Positions 39,543 through 47,049 of a stretch of DNA of 64,000 nt are shown here, piece after piece. Under the pieces are notes generated by a model. That model had not been told where the DNA came from. It did no database searches and saw only the letters and a program-made list of their open reading frames with translations. A program made the position numbers and the translations under genes. Source of the stretch: Microbacterium hydrocarbonoxydans (GTDB lineage Bacteria > Actinomycetota > Actinomycetes > Actinomycetales > Microbacteriaceae); NCBI RefSeq assembly GCF_000956475.1, contig NZ_JYJB01000010.1, forward strand, positions 930,001 to 994,000, read 5' to 3'. Within the stretch, counting starts at the first letter, position 1; every line of letters starts with the position of its first letter.

Positions 39543-40321
39543 CCAGCCACCTCCTCCGCGGGCTCCGGCGACATCCCGACGGTGACCGGTCCGGCGGGAA
39601 CGGGCTCGGCGAGCGTCGACGCCTCGAACGCTCGCGTGAGGTCGGCGGGTGCGAGAAGTCCCGCGTCGAGCCGGTAGTGCCTGCGGGCCCTGGCCGCGAC
39701 ATGCAGATCGTGCGTGATCGTCACGAGCGCGGCCTCCGTCTCGGTCGCCACCTCGTCGAGGAGGCTCATGACAGATGCGCCGGTGTCGATATCGAGAGCC
39801 CCTGTGGGCTCATCGGCGAGGATCAGCACCGGTCTGCGCACGAGCGCCCTCGCGATCGCCACGCGCTGCTGCTCACCTCCAGACAGCCGATCGGCGAGTT
39901 GGTCGATGCGATGGCCGAGACCGACCCGCTCGAGCATGTCGGCGGCGATCTGACGCCGATTCCAGAACATCCGCCCTCGCGCGTGCCCGAGCGGCATCAT
40001 CACGTTGTCGAGCGCCGTCCTCCCGGGCAGCAGGTTGAACTGCTGGAACACGAAGCCGACATTGTTCCCGCGCAGCCGGTCGAGCCGCCCTGATCGCATG
40101 CGCCGGACCTCCGCGCCCTCGAACGCGACCGTTCCTGTGGTCGGGGCGTCGAGCATCCCCAGGATGTTCAGGAGCGTGGATTTACCCGAACCCGAGCGTC
40201 CGACGATCGAGACGTGGTCCCCTGCTCCCACCTCCAGGCTGACTCCGCGCAGGATCTCGAGGGTGGAGTCGTCGGCGAGCGTCACGCTCTTGGTGACGTC
40301 GTCGAGGCGGACGAGGCTCAC
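39539..40321 (-). CDS. ABC transporter ATP-binding protein (MacB type)
   Basis: 260 residues. Walker A 'GRSGSGKSTLLNILG', Q-loop 'FVFQQFNLLPGRTALDNVMMP', signature 'LSGGEQQRVAIARA', Walker B 'LILADEPTGALDIDTG', H-loop 'VTITHD'. A 40-residue C-terminal tail after the ATPase core ('GLLAPADLTRAFEASTL') is extra. Start GTG 40321 overlaps the adaptor stop by four bases, the usual coupling here. Distinct from the PadR-controlled ATPase at 18.6 kb. Confidence 0.94.
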   Translation of the reverse strand: MSLVRLDDVTKSVTLADDSTLEILRGVSLEVGAGDHVSIVGRSGSGKSTLLNILGMLDAPTTGTVAFEGAEVRRMRSGRLDRLRGNNVGFVFQQFNLLPGRTALDNVMMPLGHARGRMFWNRRQIAADMLERVGLGHRIDQLADRLSGGEQQRVAIARALVRRPVLILADEPTGALDIDTGASVMSLLDEVATETEAALVTITHDLHVAARARRHYRLDAGLLAPADLTRAFEASTLAEPVPAGPVTVGMSPEPAEEVAG

Positions 40322-41277
40322 CAGCTCGTCCCGGTGTCGCACTGCTCGACGCCGGGTGCGACCTCGTAGCAGTTCTCCTGCACAGGAGCGACGAATCCGG
40401 GCACGAACTGCCTGATCGACTCGCCCTCCTCGAGACCCGAGAGGACCTCGACGATCGTGCCGTCGTTGACGCCCAGAGTGATCGCCCGCTCTTCCGGGGC
40501 GGCGCCATCGCCGGCATCCACCCAGACGTTCCCCGTGCCTGCTCCGCCCTGCACCGCGGTCACAGGGACCACGAGCGCATCGTCGACCTGGCCGAGGGCG
40601 AGATCGAGGGCGGCCGGGAGCCCGGCGAAGACCACCTGATCGGCGGGCACCGCACAGCGCACGCTCGCGGTCCCCTCCGTGCCCACCTCGACTCGCACGC
40701 CTGTGCATGTGAAGGGCGCGGGTCCCCCGGTGATGGTGACGGATGCATCGGTCGGTGCGTTCACGAGCCGGTACAGCTGCACGGGCTCGACCGTGGCGAG
40801 CACGTGGTAGCGCGCCGGTGTGAGCGTGTACGTCTCGAGGCCGACGCTCGCCGCCTGCCCCTTCACGAGGGCGATGTCGGAGACCTCCCCCGCCTCGGGG
40901 GCGAGAACGTCGACGTCCTTCTTCGGGTCGTCCTGCTTGACCGTGAACAGCTTCTGCCCTGCGGCGACGGTCGCCCCTTCGGAGACGTGCACGGCGGTCA
41001 CCGTGCCGGTGACCTCGCTGCGGACGGTGTAGTCCTCATCGCGTGCCACGTTGCCGCTGAGCGACAGCTCATTGACGACCGAGCCTCGTTCGACCGCGAC
41101 CACCGGATCGGTGACGGACGCCTCGGGTGCGGTCTGCGCGACGGTGCGATCGGGGAAGAACGCGATCTTCACCAGGGCCGCAGCCCCCGCGGCCAGGACG
41201 ATCACGAGAAGCAGAGGGAAGATCCAGCGACGCCAGACGATCACGGCAGCCTTTCCGGACGCGCCACCGTGGTGCAT
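40318..41277 (-). CDS. Membrane-fusion/adaptor subunit of an efflux ABC transporter (MacA/HlyD-like)
   Basis: 319 residues. One N-terminal helix (about 16-38), then a barrel-sandwich with lipoyl-like halves ('YTVRSEVTGTVTAVHVSEGATVAAGQKLFTV', 'VLAPEAGEVSDIALVKGQAASVG') and a beta-barrel ('VVPVTAVQGGAGTGNVWVDAGDG'). The alpha-hairpin of Gram-negative MacA is missing, as expected without an outer membrane. Six cysteine-poor domains, except 'NCYEVAPGVEQCDTGTSW' at the very end: two cysteines 11 residues apart that could form an extracytoplasmic disulphide. ATG 41277 follows TATGCT by eight bases; a Zur-like palindrome lies just upstream. Confidence 0.88.
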   Translation of the reverse strand: MHHGGASGKAAVIVWRRWIFPLLLVIVLAAGAAALVKIAFFPDRTVAQTAPEASVTDPVVAVERGSVVNELSLSGNVARDEDYTVRSEVTGTVTAVHVSEGATVAAGQKLFTVKQDDPKKDVDVLAPEAGEVSDIALVKGQAASVGLETYTLTPARYHVLATVEPVQLYRLVNAPTDASVTITGGPAPFTCTGVRVEVGTEGTASVRCAVPADQVVFAGLPAALDLALGQVDDALVVPVTAVQGGAGTGNVWVDAGDGAAPEERAITLGVNDGTIVEVLSGLEEGESIRQFVPGFVAPVQENCYEVAPGVEQCDTGTSW

Positions 41278-41285
41278 CCGGAGTC

Positions 41286-41291
41286 AGCATA
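41286..41291 (-). promoter_or_regulatory. -10 box of the efflux operon (leaderless)
   Basis: TATGCT on the minus strand, eight bases before ATG 41277. Confidence 0.55.
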
Positions 41292-41295
41292 TCCA

Positions 41296-41308
41296 GAAAA
41301 TGATTTTC
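41296..41308. promoter_or_regulatory. Zur/Fur-like palindrome in the efflux promoter
   Basis: GAAAATGATTTTC, a perfect 6-1-6 palindrome and the only such AT-rich block nearby. It sits four bases upstream of the -10 box, inside the -35/-10 spacer, where a bound repressor would block polymerase. The core equals that of zinc-uptake-regulator (Zur) boxes known from Streptomyces and mycobacteria (TGAAAAT-n-ATTTTCA); only the outermost base of each arm differs. Confidence 0.5.
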
Positions 41309-41323
41309 GGGTATGGAGATTCC

Positions 41324-41530
41324 TCAGGCGCGCAGCGCCTCGTGGCGCACCACGAGCCACCCGGCCGGTACGGAGAGCCGATCCGCATGCGGCGAGCACA
41401 GATCATGCGCGTTCGGATGCGTGCTGAGCCCGAGCGGACCCAGCGCCGCCATCTGATCGCCGTAGTCATAGGTGAGCGTCGCCACCGCTTCTCGCGCGCA
41501 GCCGACCTTCGAGCACAGTCTTCCGTCCAT
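41324..41530 (-). CDS. DUF3499 protein, small zinc-ribbon-like
   Basis: 68 residues. 'RLCSKVGCAREAVATLTYDYGDQMAALGPLG' followed by 'AHDLCSPHADRLSVPAGWLVVRHE' matches DUF3499 (Rv3258c family). Cysteines at about 6 and 11 and the 'CSPHADR' Cys/His pair suggest a small zinc-binding fold. I start at ATG 41530, seven bases after TAGCCT. The open frame continues upstream far past this point but has no other start signal. Divergent from the metallopeptidase-like gene, as in other actinobacteria. Function unknown. Confidence 0.88.
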   Translation of the reverse strand: MDGRLCSKVGCAREAVATLTYDYGDQMAALGPLGLSTHPNAHDLCSPHADRLSVPAGWLVVRHEALRA

Positions 41531-41537
41531 CTCCGTC

Positions 41538-41543
41538 AGGCTA
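41538..41543 (-). promoter_or_regulatory. -10 box of the DUF3499 gene (leaderless)
   Basis: TAGCCT on the minus strand, seven bases from ATG 41530. Confidence 0.5.
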
Positions 41544-41589
41544 CGTCCGCGGGAGGCGCGAACAGCGGATGCCGCGCCGCACCACGCCG

Positions 41590-41595
41590 TAGACT
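41590..41595 (+). promoter_or_regulatory. -10 box of the metallopeptidase-like gene (leaderless)
   Basis: TAGACT, seven bases before ATG 41603. Confidence 0.5.
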
Positions 41596-41602
41596 TCTGG
41601 AC

Positions 41603-42031
41603 ATGCCTCGTCGTCGTGCCGATCGTGCCGCCGCAGCCCCGCGTCGCGGGGACCGCCACGGTCGCCACGGCCGGCTCGGCCGCAGCGAGGTCGTGCGCCC
41701 GCCGCTTGCGCCTCTCGATGGGCGCATCGATCGGTTCGACCTCATCGTCGGCACGGCCGTCGAGTTCCTCCGCGGCAGCTGGACCGAACTGCAGGACGTG
41801 CGCTTCGAGATCGGCGCGATGCCGATGCATGAGGCGGGAGACGAGGTTCCGCGCTGGCACCTGGACCGTGAGAACGGGCGCATCGTGCTGTTCCGCCTGC
41901 CGATCGAGCGTCTGCTGCCCCCTGGACACGATGACGCTGCACATCGGCGCATGGCCATCGAGGGCGCCGTGTTCCGCGCAGCCGCCGAGTACGTGGGTCG
42001 CGAGCCCTGGGATCTGGGCCACGATCACTGA
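41603..42031 (+). CDS. Metallopeptidase-family protein without a visible zinc motif (Rv3259-like)
   Basis: 142 residues. A basic N-terminal tail (1-50) is followed by 'FDLIVGTAVEFLRGSWTELQDVRFEIGAMP' and 'GRIVLFRLPIERLLPPGHDDAAHRRMAIEGAVFRAAAEYVG', the layout of the minigluzincin-like family PF06262. The helix where peptidase relatives carry HExxH reads 'IEGAVFRAAAEYV', so the catalytic His-Glu-His set is missing. This seems common in the actinobacterial branch next to DUF3499. I therefore expect a binding or structural role, not proteolysis. Confidence 0.78.
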   Translation: MPRRRADRAAAAPRRGDRHGRHGRLGRSEVVRPPLAPLDGRIDRFDLIVGTAVEFLRGSWTELQDVRFEIGAMPMHEAGDEVPRWHLDRENGRIVLFRLPIERLLPPGHDDAAHRRMAIEGAVFRAAAEYVGREPWDLGHDH

Positions 42032-42044
42032 CAGCATCCGGCCC

Positions 42045-42066
42045 GCGGGACGCAGAGCCGTCCCGC
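42045..42066. terminator. Hairpin between convergent 41603 gene and DUF5719 gene
   Basis: 8-bp stem GCGGGACG/CGTCCCGC with a six-base loop, in the 36-base spacer between the two stops and just before the minus-strand stop region. Confidence 0.6.
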
Positions 42067-42067
42067 C

Positions 42068-43450
42068 TCAGGGGTAGACGACGATGCTCTGCTGTGCGGC
42101 GGCTCCCGGCCACACCGGCCATGCCGCCAGAGCGCCCTTCGCCGTCATCGCGACCTCTGCGTGGACGGGACCTGCGGGGTCGAGCGAGTAGACCGCCCGC
42201 ACGTCCACCTCGGCGGACGCCGACGATCCGGCCGGAACAGTGATGTTCTGCGCCTCGCCACCTGAGGTCGGGGCGAGCGCGACCGTCACGTCGGACTCTC
42301 CGTCGTTGGCGAGATAGAGCGTCGCAGAGGGACCCGCTGGCACGGCGACGAGTACCTCGTCGGCGATCTCGGGCGCGGGGAGAACCCAGGAGAAGTCACT
42401 GCCTGGTGCGACGCCGTCCTGCACGCGCACACCGGCCAGCACACTCGACCCCGCATCGACGTAGACGGTGTACAGCCCGGGGTCGAGGTTCGACAGACCG
42501 ACCTGCGTGGGCGCATCCGCCGTCAGGTCGACGTCGAACGAGCTGGCGACGCGCGACTGGCCGAGCTCGCGAACCGTCACATGCGCGGTCGTGTCGGCTC
42601 CCGGCGAGAGCAGTCGCAGGATCGCTGCCGCGGAGTCGTCGCTTTCATCGGGGAAGAGCTGTACGCCGGGAATCACCGGATGCTGCTGCGGGGCGGTGAG
42701 GGAATCCTGCAGGTCGATGCCGATCGGGTCGAGGGTCTGCGTGAGCGACGACTGGAGCACCGCCCGCACGGGCGCGCCTTCGGCCGAGATCTTGACGACG
42801 GGGGCTTCCGAGCCGCTCGCGATCGACGAGAGCGGGATCGCGAGCTGGCCTCCGGCCGGAACGATCGACGTGCTCGTACCGCGGACCGTGCCGTAGACCG
42901 TGAGGGTCACGGTGGACGGAACGGCTCCCGGGTTGGTGAGGACCACCAGGTCCTGCGAGCCGATCGCGACGGTGCCGCCCAGCAGCCACGATTCGCTGGC
43001 AGCCGGCCGGCAGGGCGCAGCCGCGAATCCTGCGAGATCGTCGGCGCTGACGGTCACGGATTCGGAGGCGCCGATCAGGGGCGCCGTGCCATCCTCCACA
43101 GCGGCCGAAAGTCGCCGCACTTCGCCGCCGCCCTGCAGATCGGCAGGCGTGAGGGGTGAGACCTCGGGAGAGCCAGAGGAGGCATCGGAGATGAACCGTG
43201 CGGATGCCGCGGGCACCATCTGCAGCGGGTTCGAGGAGTCGCGCCCGAGGGCCCTGAAGTCGCCGTTGCACACCACGACCGTGTCGCCGGGCTGCGGCGT
43301 GACCTGCGCCTGCGCGGGATCGTGCGCGATCGTGGGCCAGGGGGCGGCGACTGCGACGACCATCCCGACTGCGCAGGCCGCGGCGACGACGGCGCCCGTG
43401 AGCAGGCGTGCGCTGGTCGCTGCGACGCGAATCGCCCGGTTGCCCGTCAT
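42068..43450 (-). CDS. DUF5719 secreted/anchored beta-domain protein
   Basis: 460 residues. N-terminal membrane helix or signal anchor (about 13-38), then an extracytoplasmic, Ser/Thr/Val-rich domain with several beta-sandwich units ('DLVVLTNPGAVPSTVTLTVYGTVRGTSTSIVPAGGQLAIPL', 'ATLYLANDGESDVTVALAP'). Two cysteines ('VVCNGDFRALG', 'APCRPAASE') could pair. This is the DUF5719 family. Its ATG overlaps the stop of the giant GT2 gene (ATGA), so the two are made together; I infer that it assists that enzyme outside the cell. Confidence 0.85.
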   Translation of the reverse strand: MTGNRAIRVAATSARLLTGAVVAAACAVGMVVAVAAPWPTIAHDPAQAQVTPQPGDTVVVCNGDFRALGRDSSNPLQMVPAASARFISDASSGSPEVSPLTPADLQGGGEVRRLSAAVEDGTAPLIGASESVTVSADDLAGFAAAPCRPAASESWLLGGTVAIGSQDLVVLTNPGAVPSTVTLTVYGTVRGTSTSIVPAGGQLAIPLSSIASGSEAPVVKISAEGAPVRAVLQSSLTQTLDPIGIDLQDSLTAPQQHPVIPGVQLFPDESDDSAAAILRLLSPGADTTAHVTVRELGQSRVASSFDVDLTADAPTQVGLSNLDPGLYTVYVDAGSSVLAGVRVQDGVAPGSDFSWVLPAPEIADEVLVAVPAGPSATLYLANDGESDVTVALAPTSGGEAQNITVPAGSSASAEVDVRAVYSLDPAGPVHAEVAMTAKGALAAWPVWPGAAAQQSIVVYP

Positions 43451-46422
43451 CGCTTCTCCTCCTGCTCGGATTCGTCCGTGGCCTCGTTCGTCGGCTCCGG
43501 CGCGGGGCCGTCGGCCGACCCGGCAGCGGACGCCGAGTCGCTCGCGTGCAGCTCTCGAGACTCCGCGACAGCATCCATCTCCGCATCGTCAGGATGGCGT
43601 GGCAGGACCAGCGGTTCGTCGGGGGCCCTTCCGACGATGCGCGACTGCGCCCGCGCGGCCCGGCGCGAGGCGCGAGTCGGGATCGACAGCAGCAGCGCGG
43701 CGATCAACAGAACGAGCTGCACGGTGGTCACGGTGCGCGCGGTGGCATGCTGCCCCGCAGTCAGCGAGCCGCGGTCCGACGCGTCCTCCTGGAGGCTCCA
43801 CAGCTCGCCCCGGTCGGTTGTGCCTGCGTGCACGAACCCGTCGCGCTGGTTGAGCGCCGCGACGGCCGCCGAGTTCAGCGCCACTGCGCGGTCATCCGCG
43901 CGAGGCGTCGTCGCGAGAAGCACGTAGCTGATCCCCTCCGCGCCGAGTTCGCCTGCGGCGTCGAAGTCGCGTGCGGAGAGCAGGTCGACCGAGAGATCGG
44001 TGATGTCGCTGCCATGGATGTTCGTCGCTGTCGACATCATCGTCGTCTGGGCTCCGAGGGTCTCGCTGGCGCCCCACACGACCTCTGCGGCCAGACCGCC
44101 GTCGTTCTGCGGGGTGAGCACGAGCGTGCCGATCGGCTGCTCTCCTGCGGCCTGCGCGGCGACGTACGCGGGCAGGGTGGAATCGGGACCGTTGGTCAGC
44201 ACGCGCTCATCGCCCGCGAGGTGGAACGACAGCAGCGCTGGCGCCGCGCTGACCACGACGGCGACTGCGGCCACGGTCGCGCCGAGCAGCCTGATGCGCG
44301 GCATCGTGAGCATGGTGTCGAGAGTCACGAGCGCAGCGCCCGTGACACCGATCCAGGCGAGGCTGAGCCCTGCGCCCGGCCAGACCGCCACCGGTGTGCC
44401 CTGCGCGAAGGAGACCGCGATGCCGACGGCGAGGAACGCCGTCGCGAAGCCGAGCAGGGCGACCACGAGCAGCGTGATGCCCGCCCGCCAGCGCGGTGCG
44501 ATCGCCGACATGAGAGCCAGCACCGCGAGCGGTGCGAGGAGGATGCCTGCCCAGAACCCGAACGGCGCGGGAAGAACGCTCAGCCAGCCGCCGAGATCGA
44601 CCGTCGGGAAGCCCATCGCCAGGGCGAGCCGACCCGCGGCATCCGCGCTCGCCTGCGGCCCAGCCCAGATCATGCCCGGGTCGGCCAGCACGGCGATCAG
44701 GCTGCCGTGCGACTGCTGCCAGAGGGCGAGCGGAGCGAACAGGGCCGCGGCGGGGAACGGCAGCCAGAGCAGCCGCACCGCTCCCCGGAAGCGCGCGCCG
44801 CCGAGTGTGATGGCCAGGGCGATCACCCAGAGCACCAGAAGGGCGGGCACGAGAGAGGGCGAGCAGGCGGCGACAGCGGCGAAGACGATGGATGCCGCAC
44901 CCGCCGCGCCCCAGGACCGATGCGCGACGACCGCAGTGTGGAACAGCCAGGGCAGCAGCAGATGCACCAGCACGCCCGTCGGGCGTCCGTCGACGAGCGC
45001 CGTCAGGAAGGTGGGGGCACACGCCCAGACGACCCCCGCGAAGATGCGCAGGCCCGCGCGGTCGGTGACACGGGTGGCGGCGAACCATCCGCCGAGCACC
45101 GCGAGCGGCAGCGCCAGGATCCACAGCAGAACGAGCGCGAACGAGGGCCCGGCCGGCCACAGCGATCCGAGGACCGCGATGACCGATGCGAACGGATCGG
45201 CCGGACCGACGAGATCGACGCCGACTCCGCGCAGCCCCCACGCCGCGTCGTTCCACAGCGCTTCGACCGTCCGGCGCAGCGGGAGCAGAGCGCCGCCCCC
45301 GAGCACAGGCCAGGCCAGCATCTCCGTGAACGCGGCGACGCTGACCACGAGGGCGGCGAGCACCGCCCAGGCGCCGCCGCCGGAGAAGAAGTGCAGCTCG
45401 CTGAGAGCGCCGCCCTCGCTGCCGTGACCGTCGTCGAGACGGCGATGCAGTTCGCCGCGGCTGACGCGCAGCGGAGTGATGCTCGCCCAGCTCGATGTGC
45501 GGAAGGAGCGGATGCTGCGCCGCGAGCGCGCGATCGCACCGAATCGGAACATCGCGGTGAGCGCGGCACCCCACTCGGGGAGCACCGCCTCGGGCCGCTT
45601 GCCCACCAGGTGCGTGATCGAGCGCCAGAGCGCGAGCGGAAGAAGTGCGAGCCAATGCAGCGGCAGCGCGGGCGTCGGAGCGTAGGAGAGCCGCCGATGA
45701 AGCTGCGCCAGGCGCGTGACGAAGGCGCTGCGCGATCGGCCGGAGGGGAGGGCTGCAGGCCCGTCGGGCGAGACGGAGATGCGCGCGGATGGCGTGAGCA
45801 CGACCCGTCCGCCGCCGAGCCGCGCACGGACGCCGAGGTCGAGCCCCTCATCGGCGCCGGCGAGCGCGCGGTCCGGGCGCAGATCGTCGCGGACTTCACT
45901 GCGGATCAGGAGACCCCGGATGTCGGCGCCGAGCGCTTCGTCACGACCGTCGTGCTGCCCCTGGTCGAGTTCGCCTGCCGCGAGCTCGACCGAGCGGCCG
46001 AGCGCCGTCATGCTGACGCCGAGCGACACGATCTCGCGATCGTCGTCGACCTGCACGAGCTTCGGCGCGATGATCGCTGCGGATGGTGAGCGCTCGAGAC
46101 TGCCCACGAGCCGCTCGAGCGCGCGCGGGTGCGGTGCGGTGTCGTGCGCGAGCAGCCAGAGGGATGCATCCTCGGCGACTCGCGGTCGGGCGAGTTCCAC
46201 CGCGTCGGCGAACGAGGTGCCGTGGCGCGCTTCGATGATGCCCTCCACCAGCCCCGCGACGGTCTCGCTCTCGCGAACGCCGGCGGCATCGCCGCACATC
46301 ACGAGCGTGATCGCGCTCGGCGGGGTCGTCTGCGCGCGCAGCGCGTCCAGGGTGCGGAGCAGTTGAGCACGGGCCGACGATCCGGGGCGCGCGACGATGA
46401 TGGCGTGAACTCGGGCTGGCAT
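43447..46422 (-). CDS. Giant GT2-family glycosyltransferase with polytopic membrane domain
   Basis: 991 residues. N-terminal GT-A fold (about 1-260): 'VHAIIVARPGSSARAQLLRTLDAL', 'LWLLAHDTAPHPRALERLVGSLERSPSAAIIAPKLV', 'ADEGLDLGVRARLGGGRVVLTPSARI'. The metal-binding acidic motif is weak ('AHDTAP'), typical of this actinobacterial family. From about residue 290 there are at least ten hydrophobic helices forming a GT-C-like membrane domain, with an extracytoplasmic stretch near 770-900. It overlaps the DUF5719 gene. Likely role: transfer or polymerisation of a surface polysaccharide. ATG 46422 follows TAGGCT by nine bases. Confidence 0.88.
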   Translation of the reverse strand: MPARVHAIIVARPGSSARAQLLRTLDALRAQTTPPSAITLVMCGDAAGVRESETVAGLVEGIIEARHGTSFADAVELARPRVAEDASLWLLAHDTAPHPRALERLVGSLERSPSAAIIAPKLVQVDDDREIVSLGVSMTALGRSVELAAGELDQGQHDGRDEALGADIRGLLIRSEVRDDLRPDRALAGADEGLDLGVRARLGGGRVVLTPSARISVSPDGPAALPSGRSRSAFVTRLAQLHRRLSYAPTPALPLHWLALLPLALWRSITHLVGKRPEAVLPEWGAALTAMFRFGAIARSRRSIRSFRTSSWASITPLRVSRGELHRRLDDGHGSEGGALSELHFFSGGGAWAVLAALVVSVAAFTEMLAWPVLGGGALLPLRRTVEALWNDAAWGLRGVGVDLVGPADPFASVIAVLGSLWPAGPSFALVLLWILALPLAVLGGWFAATRVTDRAGLRIFAGVVWACAPTFLTALVDGRPTGVLVHLLLPWLFHTAVVAHRSWGAAGAASIVFAAVAACSPSLVPALLVLWVIALAITLGGARFRGAVRLLWLPFPAAALFAPLALWQQSHGSLIAVLADPGMIWAGPQASADAAGRLALAMGFPTVDLGGWLSVLPAPFGFWAGILLAPLAVLALMSAIAPRWRAGITLLVVALLGFATAFLAVGIAVSFAQGTPVAVWPGAGLSLAWIGVTGAALVTLDTMLTMPRIRLLGATVAAVAVVVSAAPALLSFHLAGDERVLTNGPDSTLPAYVAAQAAGEQPIGTLVLTPQNDGGLAAEVVWGASETLGAQTTMMSTATNIHGSDITDLSVDLLSARDFDAAGELGAEGISYVLLATTPRADDRAVALNSAAVAALNQRDGFVHAGTTDRGELWSLQEDASDRGSLTAGQHATARTVTTVQLVLLIAALLLSIPTRASRRAARAQSRIVGRAPDEPLVLPRHPDDAEMDAVAESRELHASDSASAAGSADGPAPEPTNEATDESEQEEKR

Positions 46423-46431
46423 GACGTGGTC

Positions 46432-46437
46432 AGCCTA
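46432..46437 (-). promoter_or_regulatory. -10 box of the GT2-DUF5719 operon
   Basis: TAGGCT on the minus strand, nine bases before ATG 46422. The 9-base gap is the longest of the set; a leaderless or very short leader transcript is expected. Confidence 0.4.
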
Positions 46438-46463
46438 AGCGCGCTGTCCCGGCCGGGAACGCA

Positions 46464-46482
46464 GCGGGCGCGGCGCGCCCGC
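46464..46482 (-). terminator. whiB2 terminator-like hairpin
   Basis: GCGGGCGCG/CGCGCCCGC arms with a single-base centre (effective loop 3-5 bases), 22 bases past the whiB2 stop. Confidence 0.55.
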
Positions 46483-46504
46483 GAAGCTGTGAGAGTTCGT
46501 CGTC

Positions 46505-46822
46505 TCAGCTGGCGCGGCGCTTGAGCTTGCGACGCTCACGCTCGGAGAGCCCGCCCCAGATGCCGAAGCGCTCATCGTTCTGCAGCGCATACTCGAGGCA
46601 TTCGCTGCGGACATCGCACGAGGTGCAGATGCGCTTGGCGTCACGCGTGGAGCCGCCCTTCTCGGGGAAGAAGGCCTCGGGGTCGGTCTGCGAGCACAGT
46701 GCGTCGCTCTGCCAGGCGAGAGCGTTGTCGTCGTCGGCTTCGACCTTGCGGACCCCGGGAACGCCGAGATTGATCGGATCGACGAACCAGTTCTCCGGTA
46801 CGTCCGAACGGTAACCCGTCAT
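46505..46822 (-). CDS. whiB2: WhiB-family iron-sulphur regulator, WhiB2/WhmD type
   Basis: 105 residues. The Cys-cluster segment runs 'ALCSQTDPEAFFPEKGGSTRDAKRICTSCDVRSECLEYAL', giving Cys, then Cys-x2-Cys-x5-Cys, and 'ERFGIWGGLSERERRKLKRR' is the DNA/sigma-contacting tail. 'FFPEKGGSTR' distinguishes WhiB2 (division and septation) from WhiB1. ATG 46822 has GGAGG six bases upstream, so this message has a leader, unlike most neighbours; in-frame codons extend to 46903 but pass through the promoter. In mycobacteria whiB2 is Rv3260c, in this same gene cluster. Confidence 0.94.
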   Translation of the reverse strand: MTGYRSDVPENWFVDPINLGVPGVRKVEADDDNALAWQSDALCSQTDPEAFFPEKGGSTRDAKRICTSCDVRSECLEYALQNDERFGIWGGLSERERRKLKRRAS

Positions 46823-46874
46823 CTGGATCCTCCAACCCTTGTAAATCCGCCCCCCGGCGGGCCGTGCACAACTA

Positions 46875-46903
46875 ATTACACCCGTGTGATTCGCATCGGT
46901 CAA
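46875..46903 (-). promoter_or_regulatory. whiB2 promoter
   Basis: TTGACC at 46903-46898, a 17-base spacer, and TGTAAT at 46880-46875 on the minus strand. The predicted leader is about 45-50 bases and includes the GGAGG site. The region is clearly AT-richer than its surroundings (about 46870-46945). Confidence 0.6.
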
Positions 46904-47049
46904 GTCGCGGACTATAAACCCTCAATATTGTCTTGAAGGTTCATGACACCCTGTCGGCGTGTCGCGATCCCTCGGCCAGGGCGAGAGACGCGTTTGGTCT
47001 CAGGCGCTGTGCTCCCCGCTCAACGACCCAGTGGGGCCACCGTCCGCGG

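Noticed and set aside
43408..46089. Plus-strand frame of about 890 codons opposite the giant GT2 gene
   Set aside because: Extremely Arg/Gln/Asp/Glu/His-rich shadow without motifs; the opposite strand encodes recognisable GT2 and membrane sequence.
46823..46903. Longer whiB2 start at 46903
   Set aside because: The extension passes through a good -35/-10 pair; ATG 46822 has GGAGG at ideal distance.
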